Shown: piece after piece, positions 1 to 5,724 of the stretch
Layout: every line of letters begins with the position of its first letter
Numbering within the stretch: the first letter of the stretch is position 1
Assembly: GCA_903887655.1 (NCBI GenBank)
Contig: CAISQQ010000398.1
Location: 1 to 5,724 of the forward strand
Length of the DNA stretch: 5,724 bases
Reading direction: 5' to 3'
Origin: an uncultured Burkholderiales bacterium
Lineage (GTDB): Bacteria; Pseudomonadota; Gammaproteobacteria; Burkholderiales; Burkholderiaceae_C
The notes under the pieces: generated by a model
Told to the model about the DNA's origin: nothing
What the model saw: the letters and a program-made list of their open reading frames with translations, nothing else
The model's database searches: none
Program-made: the position numbers and the translations under genes

Positions 1-1371
1 ACCATTGGTGATGGCTTGGTCGCACAAATTCCTTCCCTCTTGCTCTCGCTCTCGACCGCCATCATTGTGACGCGCGTGACCACCTCCGAGTCGATGACCG
101 AGCAGGCCAAGACGCAGCTGGCCAACCCCTCTGCCTTGTTCATTGCCTCTGGTATTTTGATGGTCTTGGGCTTGGTGCCTGGGATGCCCCACATGATTTT
201 CGTCGCCTTGGCCGCCGCCACTGCGGGGATTGGTCTCATGGTGATTCGTGGTGAAGTGGAAGATGAAGCCCAAGTTCAAGCCCAAATGGATGCACCCAAA
301 ACACAAGCGCCGCCCAAAGAATTGGATTGGGACGATATCGACCAAGTGGACTTGATTGGACTCGATATTGGCTATGGACTCATTCCCTTGGTGAACCCAG
401 AGACCGGTGGCGAGCTCATGGGCCGAGTCAAAGGGGTCAGAAAGAAACTGTCGGCCGAATTGGGCTTTTTGGTGCAACCCGTGCGCATTCGCGACGACCT
501 CAATATCGACCCCGACTCCTATCGCATCGTTCTCAAAGGCGTGGTGCGTGGCAAAGGAGACATCAAGGTCGGTCGTGATTTGGCGATCAACCCAGGACAA
601 GTGTATGGGGAGCTCAAAGGCATTGAGACCCTGGAGCCCGCGTTTGGTCTGAAAGCGGTGTGGATTGAGCCCTCAGAGCGCGACCATGCCAGAGCCATGG
701 GCTACACCGTGGTCGATGCCAGCACTGCCATTTCCACCCATTTGAACAAAGTCTTGCGTGAAAACGCGTCGGACCTCATCAGCCACGATGACACCCAGCA
801 ATTGCTGGAAAAACTGGGCGCTCGTTCGCCCAAGTTGGTGGAAGACTTGGTGCCAGGCAAAATCGCTTTGGGCGTGTTGACCCGTGTCTTGCAATTCCTC
901 TTGATCGAGTCGGTGTCGATTCGGGATATGCGCACCATTGCCGAGACCTTGGCCGAGGTGAGCCACCGCAGCAACGACCCCGAGCAACTCGCTGCCATGG
1001 TTCGCCCCAAGTTGGGCCGCATGATCATGCAAAGCTTGGTGGATGATAAAAACACACTCTCGGTGATGACGCTCGAGCCCAGCTTTGAGCAGCTGCTGCA
1101 CAACGTCATCCAGCAGACCCAACCTGGACAGCCCGTGGTGCTCGAGCCCGGTTTGTCTGAGAACTTATTTTTGGCCCTTCGTGATGCCGCTCGCATCATG
1201 GAAGACGACGGCAACCCGGCCGTTTTGGTGGTCTCTCCGCTCATTCGGACTTGGTTGTCCAAAGCGGTCAGGCACCGCGTGAATGATCTGACGGTGTTGT
1301 CGTACAGCGAAATACCCGATGACCAGTCCGTGAAAGTGGTTCACACCGTTGAAGCCAAGCCCAAAGATTGA
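1..1371 (+). CDS. flhA: Flagellar export-gate protein FlhA, C-terminal two-thirds (5' partial)
   Basis: FlhA is an inner-membrane subunit of the flagellar type III export apparatus; its cytoplasmic domain docks substrate-chaperone complexes. The frame is open from base 1, so the start lies upstream; 456 residues are visible against roughly 690 in the family. Fragment residues 1-30 begin TIGDGLVAQIPSLLL and end IIVTRV, the conserved stretch before the last two membrane helices, which I place at about 45-59 and 63-82. A charged linker follows, then the cytoplasmic domain from about residue 104 to the TGA stop. The family signature PGQVYGELKGIETLEPAFGL, continuing KAVWI, ends near residue 222. 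SRSN-like residues and the PKLGR segment also fit FlhA. No frameshift or internal stop is seen. flhF follows after 34 bases, so the two are probably co-transcribed. The family call is certain; the N-terminal third cannot be judged. Confidence 0.97.
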   Translation, partial: TIGDGLVAQIPSLLLSLSTAIIVTRVTTSESMTEQAKTQLANPSALFIASGILMVLGLVPGMPHMIFVALAAATAGIGLMVIRGEVEDEAQVQAQMDAPKTQAPPKELDWDDIDQVDLIGLDIGYGLIPLVNPETGGELMGRVKGVRKKLSAELGFLVQPVRIRDDLNIDPDSYRIVLKGVVRGKGDIKVGRDLAINPGQVYGELKGIETLEPAFGLKAVWIEPSERDHARAMGYTVVDASTAISTHLNKVLRENASDLISHDDTQQLLEKLGARSPKLVEDLVPGKIALGVLTRVLQFLLIESVSIRDMRTIAETLAEVSHRSNDPEQLAAMVRPKLGRMIMQSLVDDKNTLSVMTLEPSFEQLLHNVIQQTQPGQPVVLEPGLSENLFLALRDAARIMEDDGNPAVLVVSPLIRTWLSKAVRHRVNDLTVLSYSEIPDDQSVKVVHTVEAKPKD

Positions 1372-1405
1372 CATCCTTTAAATTGACAGACTCAAGAGAT
1401 CGACC

Positions 1406-2935
1406 ATGGAACTCAAAAGAATCCTCGCCAGTAACAATCGACAAGCCAACGACAAGGCCGTGGCCTTGTATGGACCCGATGTGCTTGTCATCTCAAGCTG
1501 TCAAGTCCGGGGGCAAACCGAATTGATCGTGGCCGTTGATATCCCCGCCATCGAGGGCGAAGAGGCCTTGCAAGAGACGGTGGGATTTTCTGCGCTCAAC
1601 ACCCCCAAAGCCATCAATTTGGCCACTTTGGAGCCAGTGGGCGCGCAATCATTTGAAGACCACTTGGCCCAAAGTTTGGTGCAAAACAGTTCCCCCGATC
1701 CGGTGGCCAAATCGACCGCCAACGCCAGCGCCAAAAATAACAAAGCGCAGCGTCTGGCCAGTGTCACCAACAGCGACATGCAAGCCTTTGAAGACAAAAT
1801 GCTCGGGCACAAAAAACGCCAAGGCCAATCGAGCACCCCGGCGTCCAGTCAGTCCGTTCAAGTGAGTCAGGAAGACACGAGCGTTCAAGAAAACACGACG
1901 GCGCAGCAAGCCAGCGCGGCCTCGTCCCAGCAACAAGAGCATGAGCACGACAAGCTCAGAGGCCAAGAAATTGTGTCCATGGTCAGAGATGAGTTGGCGG
2001 CCTTGCGCAAAGAGTTTCGCATGAGTCAACAAATGAATTTGTGGCAACTGGGCGCTCAAATTCACCCCGCATTGGCCGCTTTGCGCCAGTCTTTGCAAGA
2101 GGCACCGATACCCGCAGCCCTCAAAGCCTTGCTGGTCGACAGTATTCACAACCAAGACAACCCCGAGTCGGCTTTGAATGAAATCAAAGGTCAGCTGTTG
2201 CACTCCATTGGGGATGTACAACGCGCTTTGCCCGAAACGGGCGTTCACATGATCACCGGTTTGTCGGGATCGGGCAAATCGCTCGCCGTGGCGCGCCTGG
2301 CCCAACATGCCAGCACCAAACACGGCTGCGATCAAGTCGCTGTGGTGAGTTATTTGGACACCAAAGCCGGGGCCTGGAACCAGACCCAGTTGCTCAGTGC
2401 TCAGTCTGGCGTGGATTGCTTTCGAGCCACCAACGCTGCTGGGCTGCAGTTGCTCTTGGAAGAACTCTCAAGTAAACGCCTCATTTTGATCGACACCTCG
2501 GGTGTTCAAATGGCCGATCGACTCCAAGAAGTGCAGTTGTGCTGCAAAGAAGCGAATTTGAACTTGTACACCCACGCGGTGATCAGCGCCGACGCATCGG
2601 CTGCGAGCATTGCGCGTTTGAACCAGGTCGCCGGTGCCAACTGGACGTCTTGGATGGTGAGCAAAATGGACGAATCCACCCAACCCTGGGCCTTGCTTCA
2701 GTTCTTGATTGAGCAGCCCATTGGCGTGAGTTTGGTCAGCCGAGGTGAGCGCTTGAACGATTGGAGTTCCCAAGTCAACCCCCAAGAGTGGGTTGAGCAG
2801 GCCTTGTCTTTGTTGAATCTTCCAGTCGCGGCAGAAAGAGAGCACAATTTGCATGCCGCCATGTCTCGAGCCTCCGCAAAGATTGCACAATTGACCCAAG
2901 ACGGCGTCCTACAAATGACAGGCACACACTCATGA
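1406..2935 (+). CDS. flhF: Flagellar placement GTPase FlhF (SRP family, divergent motifs)
   Basis: FlhF is an SRP-type GTPase that marks the site, usually the cell pole, where the flagellum is built. The 509-residue product starts MELKRILASNNRQAN, the typical FlhF N-terminal domain (about 1-48). A Gln/Ser/Ala-rich, probably disordered linker covers about 95-185. A helical N domain (about 186-270) precedes the GTPase domain. Motifs seen: P-loop GLSGSGKS (285-292), DTSG (363-366), SKMDE (419-423) for guanine recognition and SRGER (445-449). Odd point: the position where relatives have DTYRIGA or DSYRIGA reads DTKAGA (318-323), one residue shorter and without the Arg; DTSG is followed by VQMADR rather than GR or a VGMSQRD-like stretch. 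GTP binding looks possible but hydrolysis or dimerisation may be altered. ATG at 1406 is supported by AAGAG at 1394-1398, 7 bases upstream. The stop overlaps the flhG start. The family call is firm; biochemical activity is uncertain. Confidence 0.93.
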   Translation: MELKRILASNNRQANDKAVALYGPDVLVISSCQVRGQTELIVAVDIPAIEGEEALQETVGFSALNTPKAINLATLEPVGAQSFEDHLAQSLVQNSSPDPVAKSTANASAKNNKAQRLASVTNSDMQAFEDKMLGHKKRQGQSSTPASSQSVQVSQEDTSVQENTTAQQASAASSQQQEHEHDKLRGQEIVSMVRDELAALRKEFRMSQQMNLWQLGAQIHPALAALRQSLQEAPIPAALKALLVDSIHNQDNPESALNEIKGQLLHSIGDVQRALPETGVHMITGLSGSGKSLAVARLAQHASTKHGCDQVAVVSYLDTKAGAWNQTQLLSAQSGVDCFRATNAAGLQLLLEELSSKRLILIDTSGVQMADRLQEVQLCCKEANLNLYTHAVISADASAASIARLNQVAGANWTSWMVSKMDESTQPWALLQFLIEQPIGVSLVSRGERLNDWSSQVNPQEWVEQALSLLNLPVAAEREHNLHAAMSRASAKIAQLTQDGVLQMTGTHS

Positions 2936-3759
2936 TGAGCACTAAAAAAACCGAGGTGATTGGCGTGGCCAGTGGCAAGGGGGGCGTGGGTAAAACCACG
3001 GTCTCGATCAATTTGGCCACGGCCCTCACCATGCAGGGTCATAAAGTCATGCTCTTTGATGCCGACCTCGGACTGGCCAATGCTCAAATTGCGTTGGGTG
3101 CCAGAGCCACCTACAACTTGAGCCATGTGCTCAACGGCGAAAAAACACTCGCCGAGATCATGATCACCACCAAGCAAGGCATCAAGTTGATTCCTGGCGC
3201 CTCGGGTGTTGAAGACTTGGCGGGTTTGAGTGAAATTCAAGCCGCCAGCATTGTTCAGTCCTTCAGCTCCCTCTCCGATGAGGTGGACTATTTGATCGTG
3301 GACGTGGCGGCGGGAATATCTCCTTCCGTCCTCGCCTTCTTGGCCTCGTGCCAGCGCCGCTTTATTGTGGTGAAGGACGACCCCTCTTCCATTGCCGACG
3401 CCTACGGCACCATCAAGGTGCTCTCCAAGCACAAAGAGCTCGATGAGATTTACTTGTTGCCCAATATGGTGGGCTCTCAAGCCGAGGGCTGGAAACTCTA
3501 TCAGCGCTTGAACGATGTGTGCGCGAAGTTTTTGGGAATCAATTTGAATTATTTGACCGCCATTGAGAGCGACGAACTCGTCCTCTCGGCGCTCAGAAAA
3601 TACGCCTCGGTGCTGGAACTCTCGCCAGGGAGTGCCGCTGCACGAGACTTTCGGCGCTTGGCCGATGTGTGTACCCAGTTCAGACCCGTGGACAACACCT
3701 CCGGTGGATTGCAGTTTTTTATGGAGCGGCAGGTCAACCCCAGCCAGAAATCATTATGA
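2932..3759 (+). CDS. flhG: MinD-like ATPase FlhG (FleN/YlxH), flagellar number regulator
   Basis: FlhG is a membrane-associating P-loop ATPase of the MinD/ParA group that works with FlhF and keeps flagellar number in check. The 275-residue product shows the deviant Walker A motif KGGVGKTT (16-23) with its signature Lys16, the switch I motif DADLGLAN (43-50), the switch II motif DVAAGIS (124-130), and a KDDPSSIADAYGTIKVL stretch (148-164) typical of FlhG/FleN. Length is normal. Odd point: the N-terminus is only MMSTKKTEV before the ATPase core, so the DQAxxLR helix that many FlhG proteins use to stimulate FlhF GTP hydrolysis is not there, and in-frame codons just upstream (inside flhF) do not encode it either. 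Two adjacent ATG codons (2932 and 2935) could serve as start; the first gives the ATGA overlap with flhF, with a weak AGG at 2920-2922. The stop overlaps the fliA start. Distinguished from MinD by context and the FlhG-type middle region. Confidence 0.94.
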   Translation: MMSTKKTEVIGVASGKGGVGKTTVSINLATALTMQGHKVMLFDADLGLANAQIALGARATYNLSHVLNGEKTLAEIMITTKQGIKLIPGASGVEDLAGLSEIQAASIVQSFSSLSDEVDYLIVDVAAGISPSVLAFLASCQRRFIVVKDDPSSIADAYGTIKVLSKHKELDEIYLLPNMVGSQAEGWKLYQRLNDVCAKFLGINLNYLTAIESDELVLSALRKYASVLELSPGSAAARDFRRLADVCTQFRPVDNTSGGLQFFMERQVNPSQKSL

Positions 3760-4505
3760 GAGCTCTCTCGCCTGTCAAACACTACCAGCAGCAACAAGTC
3801 TCACCCAGTGAAGAGCTGGTGATGGCGCACTTGGGGCTGGTCAAACGCGTTGCCATTCACCTGCGAGCACGGGTGCCCGCTTTCATGGAACTCGACGAGT
3901 TGATTCAAGTCGGGATGATTGGGCTGTTGGAGGCCGCTCGAGCCTTTGACCTGTCCAAGGGCGTTGAATTTGAGAACTTTGCCCACTCGCGGGTGCGCGG
4001 CGCCATGCTCGATGAAGTGAGGCGCTTGTCGTTTTTACCCAGATCCGCCGTGGCGTTCAATAAGTCTCACAACGAGACCTTGCACACGCTTTCCTCCGAA
4101 CTCGGTCGTGCCCCCTCGCAAGTCGAAATCGCGGAATTCATGGGCAAAGACATTGAGGAGTTCCACAAAGACCGCGGCAAGGCCTGGCAATTTGAGACCT
4201 ACTCCATGGAGGTCGTGACGGAGGAGGTGATGAACATTGCCGACACCCACGACCAGCAGCCTGATGCGATTGTCGAGCACGCGCAGTTGATGGACGCGGT
4301 GACCACGGCCATTGAAGACTTGCCTGAACGCGAGCAGTTGGTCATGCAGCTGTACTACGTGGAGGAGCTCAATTTGAAAGAAATTGGGGAAGTCTTGGGC
4401 GTGAGCGAGTCACGGGTGAGTCAAATTTTATCGACAGTGGTCAAAAAACTGCGCGGCAATTTGAAGGGCGCTTTTGATCCTGTGGAAGCGACTGAGAGGC
4501 ATTGA
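3756..4505 (+). CDS. fliA: RNA polymerase sigma factor FliA (sigma-28)
   Basis: FliA directs RNA polymerase to late flagellar and chemotaxis promoters and is normally held back by the anti-sigma factor FlgM, which is not in this window. The 249-residue product (family about 240) has sigma region 2 at about 23-97, including MELDELIQVGMIGLLEAARA, FENFAHSRVRGAMLDEVRR and FLPRS; region 3 at about 98-160, with SSELGRAPSQVEIAEFMG; and region 4 at about 180-236, with LPEREQLVMQLYYVEELNLK leading into the helix-turn-helix EIGEVLGVSESRVSQIL. ATG 3756 is chosen because it makes an ATGA overlap with the flhG stop and the protein then starts shortly before region 2; a longer frame from GTG 3669 would overlap flhG by about 90 bases. 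No clear Shine-Dalgarno precedes it, so translation probably depends on ribosomes finishing flhG. Odd point: the usual basic pair after PRS (VRR in E. coli) reads AVA here. Confidence 0.95.
   Translation: MRALSPVKHYQQQQVSPSEELVMAHLGLVKRVAIHLRARVPAFMELDELIQVGMIGLLEAARAFDLSKGVEFENFAHSRVRGAMLDEVRRLSFLPRSAVAFNKSHNETLHTLSSELGRAPSQVEIAEFMGKDIEEFHKDRGKAWQFETYSMEVVTEEVMNIADTHDQQPDAIVEHAQLMDAVTTAIEDLPEREQLVMQLYYVEELNLKEIGEVLGVSESRVSQILSTVVKKLRGNLKGAFDPVEATERH
4494..4499 (+). promoter_or_regulatory. Ribosome binding site that sets the start of the 4508 gene
   Basis: GAGAGG at 4494-4499 lies inside the end of fliA, 8 bases before ATG 4508. This favours ATG 4508 over the in-frame TTG at 4502, which would sit only 2 bases from the motif. 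The membrane helix then starts a few residues after Met, as expected for an anchor. Confidence 0.65.
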
Positions 4506-4507
4506 CC

Positions 4508-5290
4508 ATGAACAGCTTTTTTGCACTCTTTGTGGCTTGGGGGGTACTCCTTTTGCTGATTTTGACGTTTTATTTGATCGACAAAGTCAACACCATGTAC
4601 CGCGCCCAAGTACCAGCGGAAATCCCCAAAACCTATTCCGATGGACTCTTTGGAGAGCTCACCGGTAAAACCTTGTGGGACGCCATGAGTGGCATTCCAC
4701 TGCCCGGCATCGACCCCAAGGTGGTGGATGGTTTAAAGCCCCATTACGAACCGGTTTTGCGCCAACACATTGAACTCGCCTTCATGGACGGGTTTCGAAA
4801 CGGCAAAGAGAACAAGGCGGGTGTGCCGCCCAACAACTGTTCAATTCCGACACCCAGGGGTTCCTTGGAGTCTTGGCTGCCTTTGCACCATTTGGCCAGT
4901 ATTTACCAAGCGGGTTTGGACTTTGCACAACAAAAGCCCGAAGACCACCTGATGCTGCAGCAAAACCTCGATCAGGTCACGGCCATGCTCTACGCCAGAA
5001 CGGGACTCACGATTGCCGATCCGTATTCAGAGACGCTCTTGAAGTTGCCCATTGCGGCGGGTTTGATGGAGCCCCCAGCCGAACCGGGCACTGAAGCCGC
5101 GCCCTTGGCCTTGGAAGGCCAAGGCGCCAGCCCTGGTGCGCCACCGGAGCAGATGATTTCGGACTTGGCCCAGTCTTTGTCGGGTTTTGATGGCATGGGC
5201 GCTCAAACGCCTGCCGCACAAGAGCCCGCTGGAGACGCACCCGCGGTGCTGCCGGTGAATTTGCCCAACCCAGCGGCTGTGGCAGTTTGA
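4508..5290 (+). CDS. Unrecognised membrane-anchored protein of the flagellar cluster
   Basis: I do not recognise this 260-residue protein. Visible parts: a single hydrophobic helix at about residues 4-24 (FFALFVAWGVLLLLILTFYL) with no charged residue before it and K26, R32 and K41 after it. By the positive-inside rule this suggests an N-out, C-in anchor with the bulk in the cytoplasm. There is no signal peptidase or lipobox site evident. Residues about 40-185 look folded and mostly helical, with notable segments GLFGELTGKTLWDAMSGIPL, YEPVLRQHIELAFMDGFRNG and LHHLASIYQAGLDFAQQ. Residues about 187-260 are rich in Pro, Ala and Gly and probably disordered. It starts 2 bases after the fliA stop, so it is probably in the same operon and translationally linked. 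The place and layout (one helix plus cytoplasmic part, next to flhF-flhG-fliA) recall FipA, the DUF2802 polar recruiter of FlhF, but I see no DUF2802-like sequence. The coding call is strong; function is unknown. Confidence 0.88.
   Translation: MNSFFALFVAWGVLLLLILTFYLIDKVNTMYRAQVPAEIPKTYSDGLFGELTGKTLWDAMSGIPLPGIDPKVVDGLKPHYEPVLRQHIELAFMDGFRNGKENKAGVPPNNCSIPTPRGSLESWLPLHHLASIYQAGLDFAQQKPEDHLMLQQNLDQVTAMLYARTGLTIADPYSETLLKLPIAAGLMEPPAEPGTEAAPLALEGQGASPGAPPEQMISDLAQSLSGFDGMGAQTPAAQEPAGDAPAVLPVNLPNPAAVAV
5103..5124. repeat. Perfect inverted repeat inside the unknown gene
   Basis: CCTTGGCCTT (5103-5112) and AAGGCCAAGG (5115-5124) are perfect reverse complements with only GG between them; as RNA this would be an 8 bp stem with a 6-base loop. 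With one bulged base at 5102 the pairing can extend three more pairs (5099-5101 with 5125-5127). It falls at the codons for Ala-Leu-Ala-Leu-Glu-Gly in the start of the disordered tail. No T-run follows, so it is not a standard terminator. Confidence 0.7.
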
Positions 5291-5370
5291 GGCGGGCAGA
5301 GTCAAGAATGCATGACTGGTAGAAATTGATCAGGAGATTTGGAGGAGTTTTGTACGTCTTTGGTATGCAT

Positions 5371-5407
5371 TTTGAGTTTTTGAGATTCATTACTCAAGTT
5401 ACTCAAA
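5371..5407. repeat. Nested dyad upstream of fliS overlapping the -35 element
   Basis: Outer arms TTTGAGT (5371-5377) and ACTCAAA (5401-5407) are perfect reverse complements, and inner arms TTGAG (5380-5384) and CTCAA (5393-5397) pair inside them around an 8-base centre. The right side covers the predicted sigma-28 -35 element. It could be an operator, a weak hairpin at the end of the upstream transcript, or chance in an AT-rich gap. No protein is assigned. Confidence 0.45.
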
Positions 5408-5420
5408 TTCAGTCCGATTC
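5394..5420 (+). promoter_or_regulatory. Predicted sigma-28 (FliA) promoter for fliS
   Basis: TCAAGTTA (5394-5401), 11 bases, then TCCGATTC (5413-5420). Against the enterobacterial sigma-28 consensus TAAAGTTT-N11-GCCGATAA this matches 6 of 8 and 5 of 8 positions, including the CCGAT core, at the exact spacing. Transcription would start near 5426-5428, about 30 bases before the fliS ATG. FliA itself is encoded 0.9 kb upstream, and fliS is a known class of late gene. Confidence 0.65.
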
Positions 5421-5422
5421 CG

Positions 5423-5444
5423 TGAGTGTCAGTCAATTCACTCA
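5423..5444 (+). repeat. Short inverted repeat touching the fliS ribosome binding site
   Basis: TGAGTG (5423-5428) and CACTCA (5439-5444) are reverse complements around a 10-base loop. The right arm ends on the first base of the fliS Shine-Dalgarno AGGGA (5444-5448, 8 bases from the ATG). If transcripts start at about 5427 only part of the left arm would be in the RNA; transcripts reading in from upstream would carry the whole hairpin. Confidence 0.35.
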
Positions 5445-5456
5445 GGGATTCAAATC

Positions 5457-5724
5457 ATGCGATCAAAGCAACGTGCCATCGATAGTTACGGCGAAGTCCA
5501 AGTTGTTACTGGTGTGGCCTCGGCCAACAGTGTGGAGTTGATTCAGATGTTGTTTGATGGACTCATTGAGAGTTTGTCAACCACACGCGGTCACATTCAA
5601 CGCGGCGCCGTCGCTGACAAAGCCAAAAGCATTGCGCGCGCAAGCCGCATTGTGCTCGGTTTGCAAGGTGCATTGGATTTTGAGAAGGGCGGCGATTTGG
5701 CCAGCAACTTGAACGAGTTGTATG
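5457..5724 (+). CDS. fliS: Flagellin export chaperone FliS (3' partial)
   Basis: FliS binds the C-terminal end of flagellin in the cytoplasm, stops early polymerisation and delivers it to FlhA for export. The frame runs open to the window edge: 89 full codons of about 125-135 expected. The protein begins MRSKQRAIDSYGEVQVVTGV, with the conserved Tyr at residue 11. Next come ASANSVELIQMLFDGL (21-36), which fits the family's ASPxxLIxMLYDGA pattern, then HIQRGAVADKAKSIARASRI and LDFEKGGDLASNLNELY, the latter matching the family's LDxExGGxLAxNLxxLY. ATG 5457 is supported by AGGGA at 5444-5448. The gene is set off from the upstream unit by 166 bases and has a predicted sigma-28 promoter, consistent with late expression. 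Unusual context: fliS commonly follows fliD, but here it directly follows the fliA block. Confidence 0.94.
   Translation, partial: MRSKQRAIDSYGEVQVVTGVASANSVELIQMLFDGLIESLSTTRGHIQRGAVADKAKSIARASRIVLGLQGALDFEKGGDLASNLNELY

Noticed and set aside
2698..3480. Long antisense open frame across flhF and flhG
   Set aside because: It lies opposite two clearly conserved genes, its translation shows no family pattern, and high GC codon structure readily leaves the opposite frame open. The same holds for antisense frames at 673-1122, 702-1262, 1649-2335 and 2468-2899.
3669..3755. Longer fliA start at GTG 3669
   Set aside because: It would overlap flhG by about 90 bases and add residues unlike any sigma-28 N-terminus; ATG 3756 gives a normal-length protein and an ATGA junction.
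4502..4507. TTG 4502 as start of the unknown gene
   Set aside because: The Shine-Dalgarno GAGAGG is too close to it and well spaced for ATG 4508; the difference is only two residues.
4508..5290. Unknown gene as FipA/DUF2802, CheY, CheZ or FlgM
   Set aside because: It has no receiver-domain Asp/Lys pattern, no CheZ-like four-helix sequence, is too long for FlgM, and shows no DUF2802-like motif; only topology and position recall FipA.
5301..5316. Hairpin GTCA...TGAC after the unknown gene as a terminator
   Set aside because: Only 4 base pairs and no T-run follow, so it is too weak. I see no convincing rho-independent terminator between 5291 and 5456.
5360..5400. Possible sigma-54 promoter upstream of fliS
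   Set aside because: There is no GG-N10-GC spacing with TGGCAC and TTGC-like boxes; the sigma-28 match is far better.
5326..5541. 71-residue + strand frame before and into fliS
   Set aside because: It overlaps the fliS start in another frame, covers the promoter region and has no recognisable sequence; fliS is the convincing frame there.

Overview
The window is a stretch of a bacterial flagellar gene cluster, with every gene on the + strand. The order is flhA (5' end cut by the window edge), flhF, flhG, fliA, an unrecognised membrane-anchored protein, and fliS (3' end cut by the window edge). The gene order flhA-flhF-flhG-fliA, the proteobacterial FlhF N-terminal domain, moderate-to-high GC and frequent TTG/GCC/CTC codons suggest a Gram-negative proteobacterium. 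I would guess a betaproteobacterium of the Burkholderiales/Comamonadaceae type with polar flagella. That placement is inference from style, not from a marker gene.

Layout: bases 1-1371 hold the last 456 residues of FlhA, the export-gate subunit of the flagellar type III secretion system. After a 34-base gap comes flhF (1406-2935), the SRP-type GTPase that sets flagellar position. It overlaps flhG (2932-3759), the MinD-like ATPase that limits flagellar number, by ATGA. flhG overlaps fliA (3756-4505), sigma-28, by another ATGA. Two bases after the fliA stop begins a 260-residue protein (4508-5290) that I do not recognise: one N-terminal membrane helix, a probably cytoplasmic middle part and a Pro/Ala/Gly-rich tail. 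A 166-base AT-richer gap (5291-5456) holds several TTGAG/CTCAA dyads and a good match to a sigma-28 promoter. It is followed by fliS, the flagellin export chaperone, open at the window end.

How it fits together: FlhA, FlhF and FlhG act in the early stage (export gate, placement and number). FliA is made from the same transcript and switches on late genes. fliS, with its own predicted sigma-28 promoter, is such a late gene. The points most worth attention are the unknown membrane-anchored protein downstream of the flhF-flhG-fliA block, and a FlhF/FlhG pair in which FlhF has unusual nucleotide-binding motifs while FlhG lacks the N-terminal DQAxxLR element that normally activates FlhF. The third is a dyad-rich control region in front of fliS.
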